Shown: in pieces, positions 18,401 to 26,662 of the stretch
How positions within the stretch are numbered: the first letter of the stretch is position 1
Layout: every line of letters starts with the position of its first letter
NCBI GenBank assembly: GCA_001704765.1
Contig: MBFK01000009.1
Span: 96,417 to 160,416, forward strand
Length of the DNA stretch: 64,000 nt
Direction: 5' to 3'
Origin: Sinorhizobium shofinae
GTDB lineage: Bacteria > Pseudomonadota > Alphaproteobacteria > Rhizobiales > Rhizobiaceae
Notes under the pieces: model-generated
The model's database searches: none
Seen by the model: the letters and a program-made list of their open reading frames with translations, nothing else
Told to the model about the DNA's origin: nothing
Made by a program: the position numbers and the translations under genes

Positions 18401-20187
18401 ACGACCTCACGCGGTTCCTGTCCATGGGCGCGCACACCGATGTCGTGGGTCTGCTCGCTGATGACGCGGAAACCGAGATTTTCGAGCAGCGGCACGCGGC
18501 GGGAGAGGGAGACCGGCGTTTCGGCGTGGAAGATCTTCAGTTCCAGCGCGTCCGGGCTTTCCCGATCCCGGTGATAGAAGGAGATGCGAATCGGATCGTT
18601 CGCCTTGCAGGCGGCTATGCCGGAGAGGTCGGCATAGGCCTCGGCCGGCGTGAAGGCGGCCTGATAGGCCTCGCCAACCGCAAGCTCGATGCCGTCCTTG
18701 CGGGCGAACAGGTTGAAGCGGTCGGTCCAGCGGGTGACGATCGCGCGGACCGCTTCCTCGAGCTTGGCCTGCGGGACGCGCGGCGTCTTGCCGCCTGAGC
18801 GTCCGATGATGAAGTGGACGCGCGCCAAACCGCCTTCGGGGAAGGCGGGATAGTAGGCCGAGACGCGGCCGTCATAGACGGTCTTCAGGTAGTCGCCGAT
18901 CTTTTCGCGGACATCCGAATCATATTGCTCGCGCGGCACGAAGACGATGACCGAAACGAAGCGGTCGAAGTGGTCGATGCGCGGCAGCACGCGCACGCGC
19001 GGCCGGTCGGCGAGCTCGTTGATCTGCTCGCAGAAGGCGGCGAGCAGGCCGACATCGATCTGGAAGAGATCGTCGCGCGGATAGGCTTCGAGCGTATTCG
19101 CCAGCATCTTGCCGGAGTGGCTCTGCGGATCGTAGCCGAAGTGATCGACGATCTTCTCGATCTTGTGCCTCAAGAGTGGAATCTCCGCCGCCTGCCGGGT
19201 GTAGGCCGTCGACGTGAAGAGCCCGACGATGCGCAGCTCGCCAACGACATCGCCGGCGGCGTCGAAGCGCTTGACGCCGATATAATCCATGTAGGCCCGG
19301 CGGTGCACGACAGACTTCACATTGGCCTTGGTGACGATCAGGAAGTCCGGGCCTTCCAGGAAGGCGAGGATCTCCGGCGTCGTCAACACCGCGTCCTTGC
19401 CCTGGCGCAGGACGCGAACGTCCGGATTGGAGAGAATGCCGAGGCCCCTGCCCTTGCCGCGCTCGACGCTCGCGTTCTCACCCTTGCCGGAATAGGTGTA
19501 TTCGCGCATTCCAATGAAGGTGAAATTGTTGTCCCTTAGCCAACGAAGAAAGGCGAGCGCCTCGTCGCGGTCACTCTTCTTGCGGGAGGCATTGTAATCC
19601 TCTAGTTCCTGCATGGCCTGATCGAGCAAGGCGGTCATCGCTGGCCAATCGTGTACGGTCTGATGGACCTGTTCCAGCACATCGGTGATGCGCTTGCTCA
19701 GCGAGCGCTCCTCGAGCGGCGTCAGCTTGCTCAGATGGATCTGGATGTGGCTGACGCGGTGCGCCGGGTCGCTTTCCTCGTCCGGGTCGAACAGTTTCGC
19801 AGGCTGGCCGGGTTTCACGACCAGAATGGGATGGATCGCCAGGTGAATGTCGCGGTGGGTGCTCGTCACCTCTCCCATGACCGAATCATACAGGAAAGGC
19901 ATGTTGCGTTCGGTGACGGCGATGATCGAGACCTCGGTTCCACCCGGCGCTATGCCCGGCACCGTCTCGACCGAAACCTGCGGTTTGCCGCCGTCCCAGC
20001 GGGCCAGTTCCTGGCGGGCATGGGCGGCCGTCAGCGCCAGCATGTCCGGCGAATAGAGATCGAGGTCGTCGTTGCTCGCGCCCCCGAAGAGGATCTCCGG
20101 CGGCAGAGTCTCGGTTCCGATCTTGCTCGTTGCCGCACGGGCCGCATCAATGTGACGATCCCGTTTCGGATTATGCTTCACGCCCAT
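15400..20187 (-). CDS. gdhB: NAD-specific glutamate dehydrogenase (large, ~180-kDa type)
   Basis: 1595-residue enzyme of the large bacterial NAD-GDH class, which deaminates glutamate to 2-oxoglutarate and ammonia in the catabolic direction. The long N-terminal half carries regulatory ACT-like and helical domains. The catalytic core is around residues 790-1150, with NAVIVPVGAKGGFYPKQLP (probable catalytic lysine K834) and the nucleotide-binding part GYDHKKMGITARGAWE / VAGVGDMSGDVFGNGMLLS. A C-terminal domain of about 450 residues completes the usual length. GGGGGAG lies seven bases before the ATG. It diverges from pdxY. Many long frames on the opposite strand of this gene are GC-driven shadows. 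Confidence 0.96.
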   Translation of the reverse strand: MGVKHNPKRDRHIDAARAATSKIGTETLPPEILFGGASNDDLDLYSPDMLALTAAHARQELARWDGGKPQVSVETVPGIAPGGTEVSIIAVTERNMPFLYDSVMGEVTSTHRDIHLAIHPILVVKPGQPAKLFDPDEESDPAHRVSHIQIHLSKLTPLEERSLSKRITDVLEQVHQTVHDWPAMTALLDQAMQELEDYNASRKKSDRDEALAFLRWLRDNNFTFIGMREYTYSGKGENASVERGKGRGLGILSNPDVRVLRQGKDAVLTTPEILAFLEGPDFLIVTKANVKSVVHRRAYMDYIGVKRFDAAGDVVGELRIVGLFTSTAYTRQAAEIPLLRHKIEKIVDHFGYDPQSHSGKMLANTLEAYPRDDLFQIDVGLLAAFCEQINELADRPRVRVLPRIDHFDRFVSVIVFVPREQYDSDVREKIGDYLKTVYDGRVSAYYPAFPEGGLARVHFIIGRSGGKTPRVPQAKLEEAVRAIVTRWTDRFNLFARKDGIELAVGEAYQAAFTPAEAYADLSGIAACKANDPIRISFYHRDRESPDALELKIFHAETPVSLSRRVPLLENLGFRVISEQTHDIGVRAHGQEPREVVLHDMELIHRDGHTVHLAKTGAALEEAFLAAWNGTIEDDNFNRLVLLAGLTAREVTVLRAYSRYLRQAGITYSQGYIAETLNKYPAIAADVFRLFSTRLDPKMDTKARAKKTSALLATIEEALSAVPSLDEDRILRRYVNVIQSTLRTNYFQKDAEGRPRTVLAFKLDPKALEGLPEPRPFREIFVYGTEVEGVHLRFGKVARGGLRWSDRAQDYRTEVLGLVKAQQVKNAVIVPVGAKGGFYPKQLPVGGSRDEIFKAGTEAYKTYIRTLLSVTDNIVGQEVVPPQDTLRLDGDDPYFVVAADKGTATFSDTANGLAQEAGFWLDDAFASGGSAGYDHKKMGITARGAWEAVKRHFREMDIDIQTTPFTVAGVGDMSGDVFGNGMLLSEKIRLIAAFDHRDIFIDPNPDIDLSFAERKRMFALPRSSWQDYDRKTLSPGAMIISRTEKLVTLTPEAMSAIGIDKHKATPFEIMNAILKSQVDLLWFGGIGTYVRGSNETDAEVGDRANDPIRVTAEEVRARVIGEGANLGVTQKGRIGFSLAGGRCNSDAIDNSAGVNSSDVEVNIKIALASAMRDGRLTRPKRNTLLSAMTDEVGHLVLRNNYQQSLAISLTEMQGLANRTPLARLMARLETDGHLNRKVETLPTELAMAERYQAGKPLTRPEIGVLLSYAKLVLFEELIQSDLPDDPYFTATLERYFPAKMRKTYGGDIHGHRLRREIVATALANEAINRGGPAFVSTLTDATGFLSADVVKAAVLALDGFDLPWIYGEIDALDNKISGAVQNRLYQEVGRIFALVAERALRTRASEGPVADAVARLRDGLQKLRGTMRAAISSESAEEARLKAAGFIESGVPAKLAEEIAELSMMTLVPEIMQIATVTGEPLNRTAQGYFAVTETLRVNRLLAAADRVPATEQFEAMALTRAVTDIATARRDITIAALVEQKRQRNPILAWQEQDRERVSRAGDQLKLLTEKGETTLAKITVAAGLLSDLARGRAK

Positions 20188-20469
20188 GAACTCGCTCCCC
20201 CAAAATGATAGTTGACCCTATCAGAACCATGGTCAATGGCGATCGTTTTTATGATGGATTTGGGCAAAATCGAGCCTGTTTTTGGAGAAATTCACGTACA
20301 ATCGACCTAAATCCATTTAAATCGGGGGCGATTTTGCGAAAATTTCTCGAAAAACGATGAAAACGAACAAAATCGCCGCAGCCCTCCAAAGTCGTCCGGA
20401 GCGGCTCCCTGTTGACAGGGCTGTGACAGTCGGGCGATCACACTTCGAATCGAAGGATGGTCTCGCCCG
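20188..20469. other. divergent promoter region between NAD-GDH and pdxY
   Basis: 282 bases, noticeably AT-rich from about 20215 to 20380. It contains an inverted pair TTGACC/GGTCAA near 20213-20237 close to the dehydrogenase start and CCCTGT-TG-ACAGGG at 20407-20420, which embeds a TTGACA hexamer on the pdxY side. I could not place convincing -10 elements. Confidence 0.4.
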
Positions 20470-21351
20470 ATGTCCGAAATGCCCGCCGCGCCCGGCGCCG
20501 TCATTGTCATATCCAGCCATGTGGTTCGCGGCACCGTCGGCAATCGTGCCGCCGTGTTCGCCCTGGAGACGCTCGGGCACCGGGTGTGGGCGCTGCCGAC
20601 CGTCATTCTTCCCTGGCATCCCGGCCATGGCCGCTCGACGCGGGTGGTGATGCCGGACGCGGATTTCCAGTCCATCATCGACGATCTGGCCACCGCCCCC
20701 TGGGCGGGCGAGGTGCGCGCCGTCCTCTCCGGCTACCTGGGCTCGCCCGCCCAGGCCGAGGGCGTTGCCCGGCTGGTGACGGCGCTCAGAGAACGCAATC
20801 CGGACCTTTTCTACGCCTGCGACCCGGTGATCGGCGACGCGAACGGTCTTTACGTGCCGGTCGAGATCGCTGCTGCCATCCGCGATCGTTTGCTGCCACT
20901 TGCGACGTTGGCGACGCCCAACCGGTTCGAGCTCGCCTGGCTTGCGGGCGCCGCGCTTGAAACCAATGCGGCGATCCTCGACGCCGCGGTTGGCCTCGGG
21001 CCGTCTCGGGTGCTGGTGACGTCCGCGATGCCGATGATGAGCGGCGGCACCGGCAATCTCTATCTTTCCGGACGGCATGCGCTGCTTGCCGAACATCGAC
21101 TGATCGACGATCCTCCGAACGGCACGGGGGACCTTCTCTCGGCCGTCTTTCTCGCGCGGCTTCTTCAGGGGCTTTCCGAGGAGCGTGCGCTGCAGATGGC
21201 GACCGCCAGCGTGTTCGAGATCATAGCGCGCAGCCGCAAACGCGGCGCCGACGAACTGACGCTCGAGCAGGATGCATCGAGCCTGGCGACACCGATGGCG
21301 ATGGTGCAGATGCGCCGGCTGATGCATCCGAGCCAGATGCGGCCGAAATAA
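20470..21351 (+). CDS. pdxY: pyridoxal kinase
   Basis: 293-residue ribokinase-superfamily enzyme that phosphorylates pyridoxal (B6 salvage) using ATP. Signatures are VIVISSHVVRGTVGNRAA at the N-terminus, the CDPVIGDANGLYVP block, TPNRFELAWLAG, and the C-terminal anion hole/catalytic motif NGTGDLLSA with D221 as the probable catalytic base. The length is normal. The carbonic anhydrase gene follows 48 bases later on the same strand, so they may share a transcript. Confidence 0.95.
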   Translation: MSEMPAAPGAVIVISSHVVRGTVGNRAAVFALETLGHRVWALPTVILPWHPGHGRSTRVVMPDADFQSIIDDLATAPWAGEVRAVLSGYLGSPAQAEGVARLVTALRERNPDLFYACDPVIGDANGLYVPVEIAAAIRDRLLPLATLATPNRFELAWLAGAALETNAAILDAAVGLGPSRVLVTSAMPMMSGGTGNLYLSGRHALLAEHRLIDDPPNGTGDLLSAVFLARLLQGLSEERALQMATASVFEIIARSRKRGADELTLEQDASSLATPMAMVQMRRLMHPSQMRPK

Positions 21352-21399
21352 AGAAACTGCTCATAATGGATTGATCTGTCGATCGCGTCGAGGTAACCG

Positions 21400-22047
21400 A
21401 TGGATATGCAGCGCTTCCCGGAACATCTACTGAACGGCTACCGCAATTTCATGAGCGGTCGGTTCAACGAACAGCAGCAACGCTACAAGACCCTCGCAGA
21501 AACCGGCCAGAAGCCCCGGACCATGGTCATCGCCTGCTGCGATTCGCGGGCGGCCCCCGAAACGATCTTCGATTGCGGCCCGGGGGAGCTGTTCGTCGTC
21601 CGCAACGTTGCCAATATGATGCCGCCCTATGAGCCGGACGGGCACTATCATTCAACATCGGCGGCTCTGGAATTCGCGGTCCAGTCGCTGCGCGTCAGCG
21701 ATATCGTCGTCATGGGTCACGGCCGCTGCGGCGGTATCAAGGCAGCTCTTGACCCGGATGCGGAACCGCTCTCGCCCGGCGATTTCATTGGCCGCTGGAT
21801 GAACCTGCTCAAGCCGGCCGCGGGGCAGATCCAGAGCAACGAGTTCATGACACAGGCGGAACGCCAGCGCGCGCTCGAGCGCGTGTCCATCCGAAATTCG
21901 CTCGCGAACCTGCGCACATTTCCCTGCGTCCAGATTCTCGAGGCGAAGGGAAAACTGCAGCTTCACGGTGCCTGGTTCGACATTTCGACCGGCGAACTTT
22001 GGGTGATGGACGCGAAGACCGGCGATTTCGCCCGGCCTGGCACGTAA
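21400..22047 (+). CDS. cynT: beta-class carbonic anhydrase
   Basis: 215-residue beta-carbonic anhydrase interconverting CO2 and bicarbonate. The zinc ligands are C47 in ACCDSR (with D48-R50 as the catalytic dyad), H107 and C110 in MGHGRCGG. The C-terminal half (LELHGAWFDISTGEL-type strand) is intact. It gives bicarbonate for carboxylation and for growth at ambient CO2. It is downstream of pdxY and ends at a clear hairpin. Confidence 0.95.
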   Translation: MDMQRFPEHLLNGYRNFMSGRFNEQQQRYKTLAETGQKPRTMVIACCDSRAAPETIFDCGPGELFVVRNVANMMPPYEPDGHYHSTSAALEFAVQSLRVSDIVVMGHGRCGGIKAALDPDAEPLSPGDFIGRWMNLLKPAAGQIQSNEFMTQAERQRALERVSIRNSLANLRTFPCVQILEAKGKLQLHGAWFDISTGELWVMDAKTGDFARPGT

Positions 22048-22054
22048 AATACAG

Positions 22055-22088
22055 AAAGGCCCGCTCCTTTCGAAGCGAGCCTTTATTC
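22055..22088. terminator. bidirectional terminator between carbonic anhydrase and transglycosylase genes
   Basis: Stem AAAGGC-x-CGCT (22055-22065) with AGCG-x-GCCTTT (22074-22084), one internal mismatch and an 8-base loop, followed by TTTATT on the plus strand. It lies between two convergent genes. Confidence 0.7.
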
Positions 22089-22106
22089 CAATCATTGTTT
22101 GCGTGC

Positions 22107-22928
22107 TCAGTCGCCGTCGATCTCGGCGCCGATGATGGCGATCGCCTGCTGGTAGACGCTTGCGGCGTTCCAGCCCTGGATCGCCGCGTAGTTCACCTCG
22201 CCCGGCTGGTAGCCGCCGCCCCGCTGCCAGCCGTGGCCGCGCAGGAAGTTCGCGGTCGAGGCAAGTGCGTCGGCCCTTGAGCGGACCATGTCGATATGGC
22301 CGTTGCCATCGCCGTCGACACCGAACTTCAAGACGTTCATCGGCAGGAATTGCGTCTGGCCGATTTCGCCATGGGCAGCGCCGCGCGCGGCCGGGCTCAG
22401 ATCGCCACGTTCGACGAGCTGAAGCGCGGCATAGAGCTGGTCGGTGAAGTAGGCGGAGCGACGACAATCATAGGCGAGCGTCGAGACGGCAGAGAGCGTG
22501 TGCTCCTTGCCCATGAAGGAGCCGAAGCCGGTCTCCATGCCCCAGATCGCGATCAGCGGACCCGCCGGCACGCCGAAGCGCGCCTCGATGCTGTCGAAAA
22601 GACCGGCGTTCTGGGAGCGCATCTTCCTGCCGCGCGAGATGATCGCCTGGCCGCCGCGCTTCTGCATGAACTGGTCGAACGAGAGCTTGAAGCTCTTCTG
22701 GCCACGATCGGCGCGGATCGTCGCCCTGCTATAGGAGACGTTGGCAAGTGCAGCGTCGAGCACCGATGGGCTGATACCGTTGCCGGCCGCCTCGCGCTTG
22801 AACTCTGCGACCCAGGCGGAAAAGCCACCGCCGTCGTTGCCGCATTGCGCCGCCGAAGCGGCTGCGGGAAGAACTGCACTTATCATGAGGGCTGCGAGCC
22901 CTGCCGCTGCGCGCTTTGCCATCTTCAT
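22107..22928 (-). CDS. lytic murein transglycosylase, MltB family
   Basis: Periplasmic peptidoglycan lytic transglycosylase of the SLT-B/MltB group. The chosen start (22928) gives a clean signal peptide MKMAKRAAAGLAALMISAVL ending in an AAASA-type cleavage site, so the product is secreted rather than a lipoprotein; ACGGGG lies just before it, while ATGs at 22943 and 23033 would lengthen the N-terminus. IAIWGMETGFG contains the catalytic glutamate of the family, and HGEIGQTQFLPMNVLKFGVDGDGNG and the tail match the C-terminal part. The length (about 273 residues) is on the short side of the family, lacking an added peptidoglycan-binding domain. Confidence 0.9.
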   Translation of the reverse strand: MKMAKRAAAGLAALMISAVLPAAASAAQCGNDGGGFSAWVAEFKREAAGNGISPSVLDAALANVSYSRATIRADRGQKSFKLSFDQFMQKRGGQAIISRGRKMRSQNAGLFDSIEARFGVPAGPLIAIWGMETGFGSFMGKEHTLSAVSTLAYDCRRSAYFTDQLYAALQLVERGDLSPAARGAAHGEIGQTQFLPMNVLKFGVDGDGNGHIDMVRSRADALASTANFLRGHGWQRGGGYQPGEVNYAAIQGWNAASVYQQAIAIIGAEIDGD

Positions 22929-23108
22929 GGAATACCCCGTCATTGCCCGAATGTGTTGCCTTCTAAAAGAGCCGCTCTCACTGCTGGCCCTGCGTTCGCT
23001 CTTGTGCCGCGTCATGGTTTCACGCGAATCCACCGCGCCGAACTCAACGCGAAACCCCGCAAGGTCAAGTGGCCGAGCGGGGTTCCGATTGCACTCGATT
23101 GTCGCCTC

Positions 23109-24143
23109 TCAGGCGGCCTGCTTGCGCGGCTTGATCAGGCCGCGATTGACAAGCAGTTCGGCGATCTGAACGGCGTTCAGCGCCGCACCCTTGCGCAGGT
23201 TGTCGGAAACGACCCACATGTTGAGGCCGTTTTCGACGGTCGCGTCCTCTCGGATGCGCGAAATATAGGTCGCGTCTTCGCCAGCGCATTCGTAGGGCGT
23301 CACATAGCCGCCATTTTCATGCTTGTCGACGACCAGGCAACCCGGCGCCTCACGCAGGATCTCGCGCGCCTCGTCGGCGGTGATCTCGTTCTCGAATTCG
23401 ATATTGACCGATTCCGAATGGCCGATGAACACCGGCACGCGGACGGCCGTGCATGTCACCTTGATCTTCGGATCGAGCATCTTCTTGGTTTCGGCGAGAA
23501 CCTTCCATTCTTCCTTGGTGTAGCCGTCTTCCATAAAGACATCGATATGCGGGATGACGTTGAAGGCGATGCGCTTGGTGAACTTCTTGCTCTCGATCGG
23601 ATCGGCGACGAAGACGGCGCGCGTCTGGTTGAAGAGCTCGTCCATGCCGTCCTTGCCGGCACCGGAAACCGACTGATAGGTGGAAACGACGACGCGCTTG
23701 ATCTTCGCGTGATCGTGCAGTGGCTTCAGCGCGACGACGAGCTGCGCCGTCGAGCAATTCGGATTGGCGATGATGTTCTTCTTGGTGAACTGGGAAACCG
23801 CATCCGCATTCACTTCCGGCACGATCAGCGGCACGTCGGCGTCGTAGCGCCAGGCCGAGGAATTGTCGATGACGACGCAGCCCTGCTGCCCGATCTTCGG
23901 CGAGTACTTCAAGGAAACCGCGCCGCCGGCCGACATCAGGCAGATATCGGTGTCGGAGAAGTCATAGGTTTCGAGGTTGGAGACTTTCAGCGTCTTGTCG
24001 CCGTAGGAGACCTCGGTGCCGATGGAGCGCGAGGAGGCGAGCGCCACAACCTCATCCGCAGGAAATCCCCGTTCGGAAAGGATGTTCAGCATCTCCCGGC
24101 CGACATTGCCGGTGGCGCCTGCGACTGCAATCTTGAAACCCAT
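23109..24143 (-). CDS. asd: aspartate-semialdehyde dehydrogenase
   Basis: 344-residue NADPH-dependent enzyme converting aspartyl phosphate to aspartate semialdehyde, the branch point to lysine/diaminopimelate, threonine and methionine. The N-terminal Rossmann motif is VAGATGNVGREML; the catalytic cysteine is C130 in NPNCSTAQL; VSTYQSVSGAGKDGMDEL and the substrate-binding region with EFENEITADEAREILREA are intact. The length is normal. Confidence 0.97.
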   Translation of the reverse strand: MGFKIAVAGATGNVGREMLNILSERGFPADEVVALASSRSIGTEVSYGDKTLKVSNLETYDFSDTDICLMSAGGAVSLKYSPKIGQQGCVVIDNSSAWRYDADVPLIVPEVNADAVSQFTKKNIIANPNCSTAQLVVALKPLHDHAKIKRVVVSTYQSVSGAGKDGMDELFNQTRAVFVADPIESKKFTKRIAFNVIPHIDVFMEDGYTKEEWKVLAETKKMLDPKIKVTCTAVRVPVFIGHSESVNIEFENEITADEAREILREAPGCLVVDKHENGGYVTPYECAGEDATYISRIREDATVENGLNMWVVSDNLRKGAALNAVQIAELLVNRGLIKPRKQAA

Positions 24144-24658
24144 GATCTAAGCTCTCTTTCTGTCTCTCCTCATCTGGTGGAGGCGGAGCCGCGCGGATTG
24201 TCCGCGAGGTTCCTGTCCCCGGCCGTACCGGGGAGAGAGCGGAGGGCCAGAGACGTCAGACGGTTTTCGTCGTCGTTTTGGCCGTTGTTTTGCGATTGAG
24301 CGAGAAAGGGCGAGCCTGCCCGGCATGGGCCGGCAAGTTCAGCGCAGCGATGGACGAACTGTTCGGTCGCATCTCGGTTTCCTCGTTCGCCGCTGCTCAT
24401 ACCGGCTTTTCGGCAAGAGTCAAGCCGCGGGCGGTCCTTCGCATCGAATCGCTGGCCTGCGGCGCGCGCAGGATTCCACCCGGCGACACGCCCGATCGCG
24501 GCATTAGACGAAAGTCATAAGCCCAAAGCATCCCTGCCTCGGGCAAGGCTTTTCTGACATCCTCTGATCAGGCGTACCACGTTCGCGGCTTCGGGGAGGA
24601 GCGCGGGAACGACCCAATGGACGCTCCAATATGCCTTTTGAAGTGGAGGATCATCAAA
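24144..24658. other. intergenic region between asd and the MHS transporter gene
   Basis: 515 bases separating divergent genes. Frames of 60-80 codons cross it on both strands but look like GC-driven artefacts: none has a recognisable product or a good ribosome binding site. The transporter's Shine-Dalgarno sequence (GTGGAGG) is at its right end. I see no strong hairpin or operator. Confidence 0.45.
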
Positions 24659-26551
24659 ATGGCAAATGTCGCAACAGCGGACGGCATTAGAAAAGCCGGC
24701 CCTATGACCGCCGAGGAGAAGAAGGTCATCTTCGCCTCGTCGCTCGGTACCGTCTTCGAATGGTATGATTTCTATCTTTACGGATCGCTCGCCCTCTATA
24801 TCGGCGCGACGTTCTTCAGCCAGTATCCGGAAACGACGCGCAACATCTTCGCGCTGCTTGCCTTTGCCGCGGGCTTCCTGGTGCGCCCCTTCGGCGCGCT
24901 CGTCTTCGGCCGCCTCGGCGATCTCGTCGGCCGCAAATACACCTTCCTCATCACGATCCTGATCATGGGTCTGTCGACCTTCCTGGTCGGCGTTCTACCC
25001 GGTGCCGCCTCGATCGGCATCGCTGCGCCGATCATCCTGATCATGCTGCGCCTGCTGCAGGGCCTGGCGCTTGGTGGTGAATATGGCGGTGCCGCGACCT
25101 ATGTCGCCGAACATGCGCCGCATGGACGCCGCGGCTACTTCACCTCGTGGATCCAGACGACGGCGACGCTCGGTCTGTTCCTGTCGCTGATCGTGATCCT
25201 GTTCGTGCAGTTCATGGTCGGCAAGGAGGCCTTCGCCGAGTGGGGTTGGCGCATACCCTTCCTGCTCTCCTGCGTGCTTCTCGGCGTATCCGTCTGGATC
25301 CGGCTGAAGATGAACGAATCGCCGGCCTTCAAGAAGATGAAGGAAGAGGGCAAGGGTTCCAAGGCACCGCTGACGGAGGCGTTCGGTCAATGGCGCAATG
25401 CCAAGATCGCCCTCCTGGCCCTTTTCGGCGCCGTCGTCGGCCAGGCCGTCGTCTGGTATTCCGGCCAGTTCTACGCGCTGTTTTTCCTGCAGAACATCCT
25501 TAAAGTCGACGCCCAGTCGGCGAACCTGATGGTCGCGGCCTCACTCGTGCTCGGCACCGGCTTCTTTGTCTTCTTCGGCTGGCTTTCCGACAAGATCGGC
25601 CGAAAGCCGATCATCATGGCGGGTCTGCTTCTGGCGATGCTGACCTATTTCCCGCTGTTCAAGACAATGACCTGGGCGGGCAACCCGGCTCTTGCCGAAG
25701 CCCAACAGAACATCCGTGCGACGGTCACCGCCGCTCCGGGCGACTGCAATTTCCAGTTCAATCCGACTGGCGTCCAGAAGTTCACGACCTCTTGCGATAT
25801 CGCGACGGACTTCCTCACCCGCAACTCGGTGCCCTACGACGTCGTGACCACGGCCGCCGCGGGAACTCCGGCAACCGTGAAGATCGGCGAAACGACGATC
25901 ACCGGCTATGACGCCACGGCTGCCGGCGACAAGGCCAAGGCACAGGATGGTGCGTTCAAGAAGCAGGTCAACCTGGCGCTCCAGGCCTCCGGCTATCCGC
26001 TGGTTCGCGGCGCCGCCAAGGTTCCCGAATCCAAGGTCGATGCCTTCGTTGCCGGAAACCCGGAACTGGCACTCGATGCCGCTGCCATCCGCGCCAGCGA
26101 AAAGACCATGGTTCCGGCTGACAAGCTCATCGCCGACAAGCTTCTGACCAAGGAAGAGGTCGGCAGCGCTACCGAAATAGGGGTCTATTCGATCGACAAG
26201 GCCGGCGCCTTCACGATGGTGGCCGACCCTGCCCGCGTCAACTGGACGGTGATCATCGCGGTTCTGACAGTCCTCGTCATCTATGTGACGATGGTCTATG
26301 GCCCGATCGCCGCTCTCCTGGTCGAGCTCTTCCCGACTCGCATCCGCTACACCGGCATGTCGCTGCCCTATCATATCGGCAACGGCTGGTTCGGCGGCCT
26401 GCTTCCGGCAACGGCCTTCGCGATGAGCGCCGCAAAGGGCGATATCTACTATGGGCTCTGGTACCCGATCGTCTTCGCCGGCCTGACGCTGGTGATCGGT
26501 CTCCTGTTCCTGCCGGAAACCAAGGACCGCGACATCCATCAGATGGATTGA
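24659..26551 (+). CDS. MHS-family MFS transporter with large periplasmic insertion
   Basis: 630-residue major-facilitator transporter of the metabolite:H+ symporter family (ProP/ShiA/KgtP relatives). GTVFEWYDFYLYG at the N-terminus, RPFGALVFGRLGDLVGRKYT (loop 2-3) and GLALGGEYGGAATYVAEHAP are classic MHS motifs. Family members are normally about 430-550 residues; here about 190 residues (roughly 338-527) are inserted after predicted TM9, on the periplasmic side, with two cysteines (C363 and C379) that could form a disulfide. The last helices resume with VNWTVIIAVLTVLVIYVTMVYG. The start at 24659 follows GGAGG; an upstream ATG adds 14 residues. Substrate unknown. Confidence 0.9.
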   Translation: MANVATADGIRKAGPMTAEEKKVIFASSLGTVFEWYDFYLYGSLALYIGATFFSQYPETTRNIFALLAFAAGFLVRPFGALVFGRLGDLVGRKYTFLITILIMGLSTFLVGVLPGAASIGIAAPIILIMLRLLQGLALGGEYGGAATYVAEHAPHGRRGYFTSWIQTTATLGLFLSLIVILFVQFMVGKEAFAEWGWRIPFLLSCVLLGVSVWIRLKMNESPAFKKMKEEGKGSKAPLTEAFGQWRNAKIALLALFGAVVGQAVVWYSGQFYALFFLQNILKVDAQSANLMVAASLVLGTGFFVFFGWLSDKIGRKPIIMAGLLLAMLTYFPLFKTMTWAGNPALAEAQQNIRATVTAAPGDCNFQFNPTGVQKFTTSCDIATDFLTRNSVPYDVVTTAAAGTPATVKIGETTITGYDATAAGDKAKAQDGAFKKQVNLALQASGYPLVRGAAKVPESKVDAFVAGNPELALDAAAIRASEKTMVPADKLIADKLLTKEEVGSATEIGVYSIDKAGAFTMVADPARVNWTVIIAVLTVLVIYVTMVYGPIAALLVELFPTRIRYTGMSLPYHIGNGWFGGLLPATAFAMSAAKGDIYYGLWYPIVFAGLTLVIGLLFLPETKDRDIHQMD

Positions 26552-26568
26552 GCGGCTGCCTAACCATA

Positions 26569-26614
26569 CCGCGGGATGCGGGGGAAAACCGCACACACTT
26601 TTCCTCATCCCGCT
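26569..26614. repeat. 46-bp interspersed palindromic repeat, copy 1
   Basis: Begins CGCGGGATGCGGGG, contains AAAACCGC and CACACTTTTCCT, and ends CATCCCGC, so the ends GCGGGATG/CATCCCGC are inverted. A near-identical copy lies at 53541-53588. It sits between the stop of the transporter gene and its terminator. I recall this sequence type as a common rhizobial intergenic repeat. Confidence 0.7.
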
Positions 26615-26631
26615 TACAAGCTCTCCTGACT

Positions 26632-26662
26632 CCGGCGCGGCTTCCGCGCCGGCTTTTTATTT
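26632..26662 (+). terminator. intrinsic terminator of the MHS transporter gene
   Basis: Perfect 9-bp GC stem CCGGCGCGG / CCGCGCCGG (26632-26640 and 26644-26652) with a CTT loop and the tail CTTTTTATTT. The T run overlaps the stop codon of the convergent PAP2 gene. Confidence 0.85.

Noticed and set aside
22296..24299. Plus-strand frame of 667 codons covering the transglycosylase and asd genes
   Set aside because: It crosses two well-supported minus-strand genes and their intergenic gap, which a real gene would not do; codon-position GC bias explains it.
24278..24520. 80-codon plus-strand frame in the asd-transporter gap
   Set aside because: No ribosome binding site, overlaps other random frames, no recognisable features.
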